DNA of 5,341 nucleotides, from positions 1 to 5,341 of the forward strand of contig JAESRD010000080.1 in the NCBI GenBank assembly GCA_016764835.1, given 5' to 3'. Made by a program: the position numbers and the translations under genes. The notes beneath the pieces were generated by a model. The model searched no databases. It was not told where the DNA came from and saw only the letters and a list, made by a program, of their open reading frames with translations. The stretch's first letter is position 1. The number at the start of each line of letters is the position of its first letter. Below are positions 4,809-5,341 of the stretch, one piece after another. Source of the stretch: Paracoccaceae bacterium. Its GTDB lineage: Bacteria > Pseudomonadota > Alphaproteobacteria > Rhodobacterales > Rhodobacteraceae.

Positions 4809-5341
4809 ATGACATTTGCAAAATTCCCCCTCGCCGCAGCCGCTGCATCAGTGCTGGCACTCAGCGCTTGCCAAGCGCCGCTGCCCGGCCAGACCAATGA
4901 CAACGTCAATACCGGCGCGATCGTTGGCGGCACCATTGGCGCGATCGTAGGTGTGCTAACCGGCGACAGCCCGGAAGAGCGCACCCGCAACGCAGCCATT
5001 GGCGCGCTTATTGGCGGCGGCGCTGGTGCGCTTGGCGGCGCTCAGCTTGACCGGCAAGAAGCCGAGCTGCGCCAAAACCTTGGCGCTAATGTTGGCATTT
5101 ACAACGATGGCAACAGCCTCGTTGTCACCCTGCCGCAAGACATCTTGTTTGCCGTCGACAGCGCCGCTCTGACCGGCGGTCTGCAAAACGACCTGCGCGT
5201 TGTCGCCGCCAGCCTCAACACTTATGCTGACACCACCGTTCAGGTGATTGGCCATACCGATAATACCGGCGATGCGGGGTATAACTTTGACCTCAGCCAG
5301 CGTCGCGCACAGGCGGTGTCTTCCGTTCTCATCGGCTCGGG
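4809..5341 (+). CDS. OmpA-family lipoprotein with glycine zipper (3' end beyond the window)
   Basis: The frame is open from ATG 4809 to the edge (177 full codons). A lipoprotein signal peptide spans 1-20 with lipobox LSAC and acylated C21. Residue 22 is Gln rather than Asp, which favours outer-membrane sorting by enterobacterial rules. Next comes a glycine-zipper segment with Gly every fourth residue: G36, G40, G44, G48, G52 and G65, G69, G73, G77. The OmpA C-terminal peptidoglycan-binding domain starts near 95, with 'LVVTLPQDILFAVDSAAL' (104-121), 'GHTDNTGD' (148-155) and 'YNFDLSQRRAQAV' (158-170). D151 and R166 have the 15-residue spacing of the diaminopimelate-binding Asp/Arg pair in Acinetobacter OmpA. 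The domain is cut off a little before its expected end. The protein is likely a periplasm-facing outer-membrane lipoprotein tethering the envelope to peptidoglycan, YiaD-like. GGATAAG (4799-4805) supports the start. Confidence 0.9.
   Translation, partial: MTFAKFPLAAAAASVLALSACQAPLPGQTNDNVNTGAIVGGTIGAIVGVLTGDSPEERTRNAAIGALIGGGAGALGGAQLDRQEAELRQNLGANVGIYNDGNSLVVTLPQDILFAVDSAALTGGLQNDLRVVAASLNTYADTTVQVIGHTDNTGDAGYNFDLSQRRAQAVSSVLIGS
4914..4948 (+). repeat. 11-base direct repeat within the glycine-zipper coding region
   Basis: GGCGCGATCGT occurs at 4914-4924 and again at 4938-4948, a 24-base period (8 codons). Both copies encode Gly-Ala-Ile-Val of the zipper. The identity at DNA level suggests local duplication, or simply shared codon choice for a repeated peptide. 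Confidence 0.6.

Noticed and set aside
4956..5255. 99-codon minus-strand open frame opposite the OmpA-lipoprotein gene
   Set aside because: The plus strand encodes a lipobox, a glycine zipper and an OmpA motif, so the antisense frame is not supported.
1..5341. CRISPR array, insertion sequence, tRNA, rRNA, prophage or defence system
   Set aside because: No regularly spaced repeats, transposase, integrase, tRNA-like fold or defence protein motif was found. The genes are mostly ordinary chromosomal functions.

Overview
The window looks like chromosomal DNA from an alphaproteobacterium, most likely a Rhodobacterales (Roseobacter-type) species. This is inferred from the moderately high G+C, the protein style of the PfkB-type adenosine kinase, the AraC-MGMT fusion and the DUF3052/DUF3291 proteins, and the tight gene packing. 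No rRNA, tRNA, mobile element, CRISPR array or phage gene was seen.

Layout, left to right. A gene end at 14-193 (+) resembles the C-terminus of a sulfotransferase-like protein, but its frame is closed by a stop at 11-13. A DUF3052 protein (196-606, +) follows after 2 bases, then a calcineurin-like metallophosphoesterase of the cyclic-nucleotide phosphodiesterase type (630-1490, +). That gene converges on a minus-strand pair: an adenosine kinase of the PfkB/ribokinase family (2470-1487) preceded by endonuclease III, nth (3111-2467). The two minus-strand genes overlap by ATGA. The two convergent genes overlap by 4 bases through their stop codons. A 91-base divergent spacer with a perfect inverted repeat separates nth from an AraC-type HTH plus O6-methylguanine-DNA methyltransferase fusion (3203-4090, +). 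Next come a DUF3291 protein of clearly lower G+C (4144-4680, +) and the 5' part of an OmpA-family lipoprotein with a glycine zipper (4809 to the right edge, +).

How the genes relate. The centre is a DNA repair locus: base excision of oxidised pyrimidines (Nth) and direct reversal of O6-alkylguanine (MGMT) diverge from one short control region. Adenosine kinase and the possible cyclic-nucleotide phosphodiesterase both could yield AMP, but they are on opposite strands and a functional link is only a guess. The OmpA lipoprotein is an envelope-peptidoglycan anchor.

I see no convincing undescribed multi-gene system. The points most worth a second look are the base-composition shift over the DUF3291 gene, the nth/MGMT divergent spacer, the gene overlaps, and the broken frame at the left edge.
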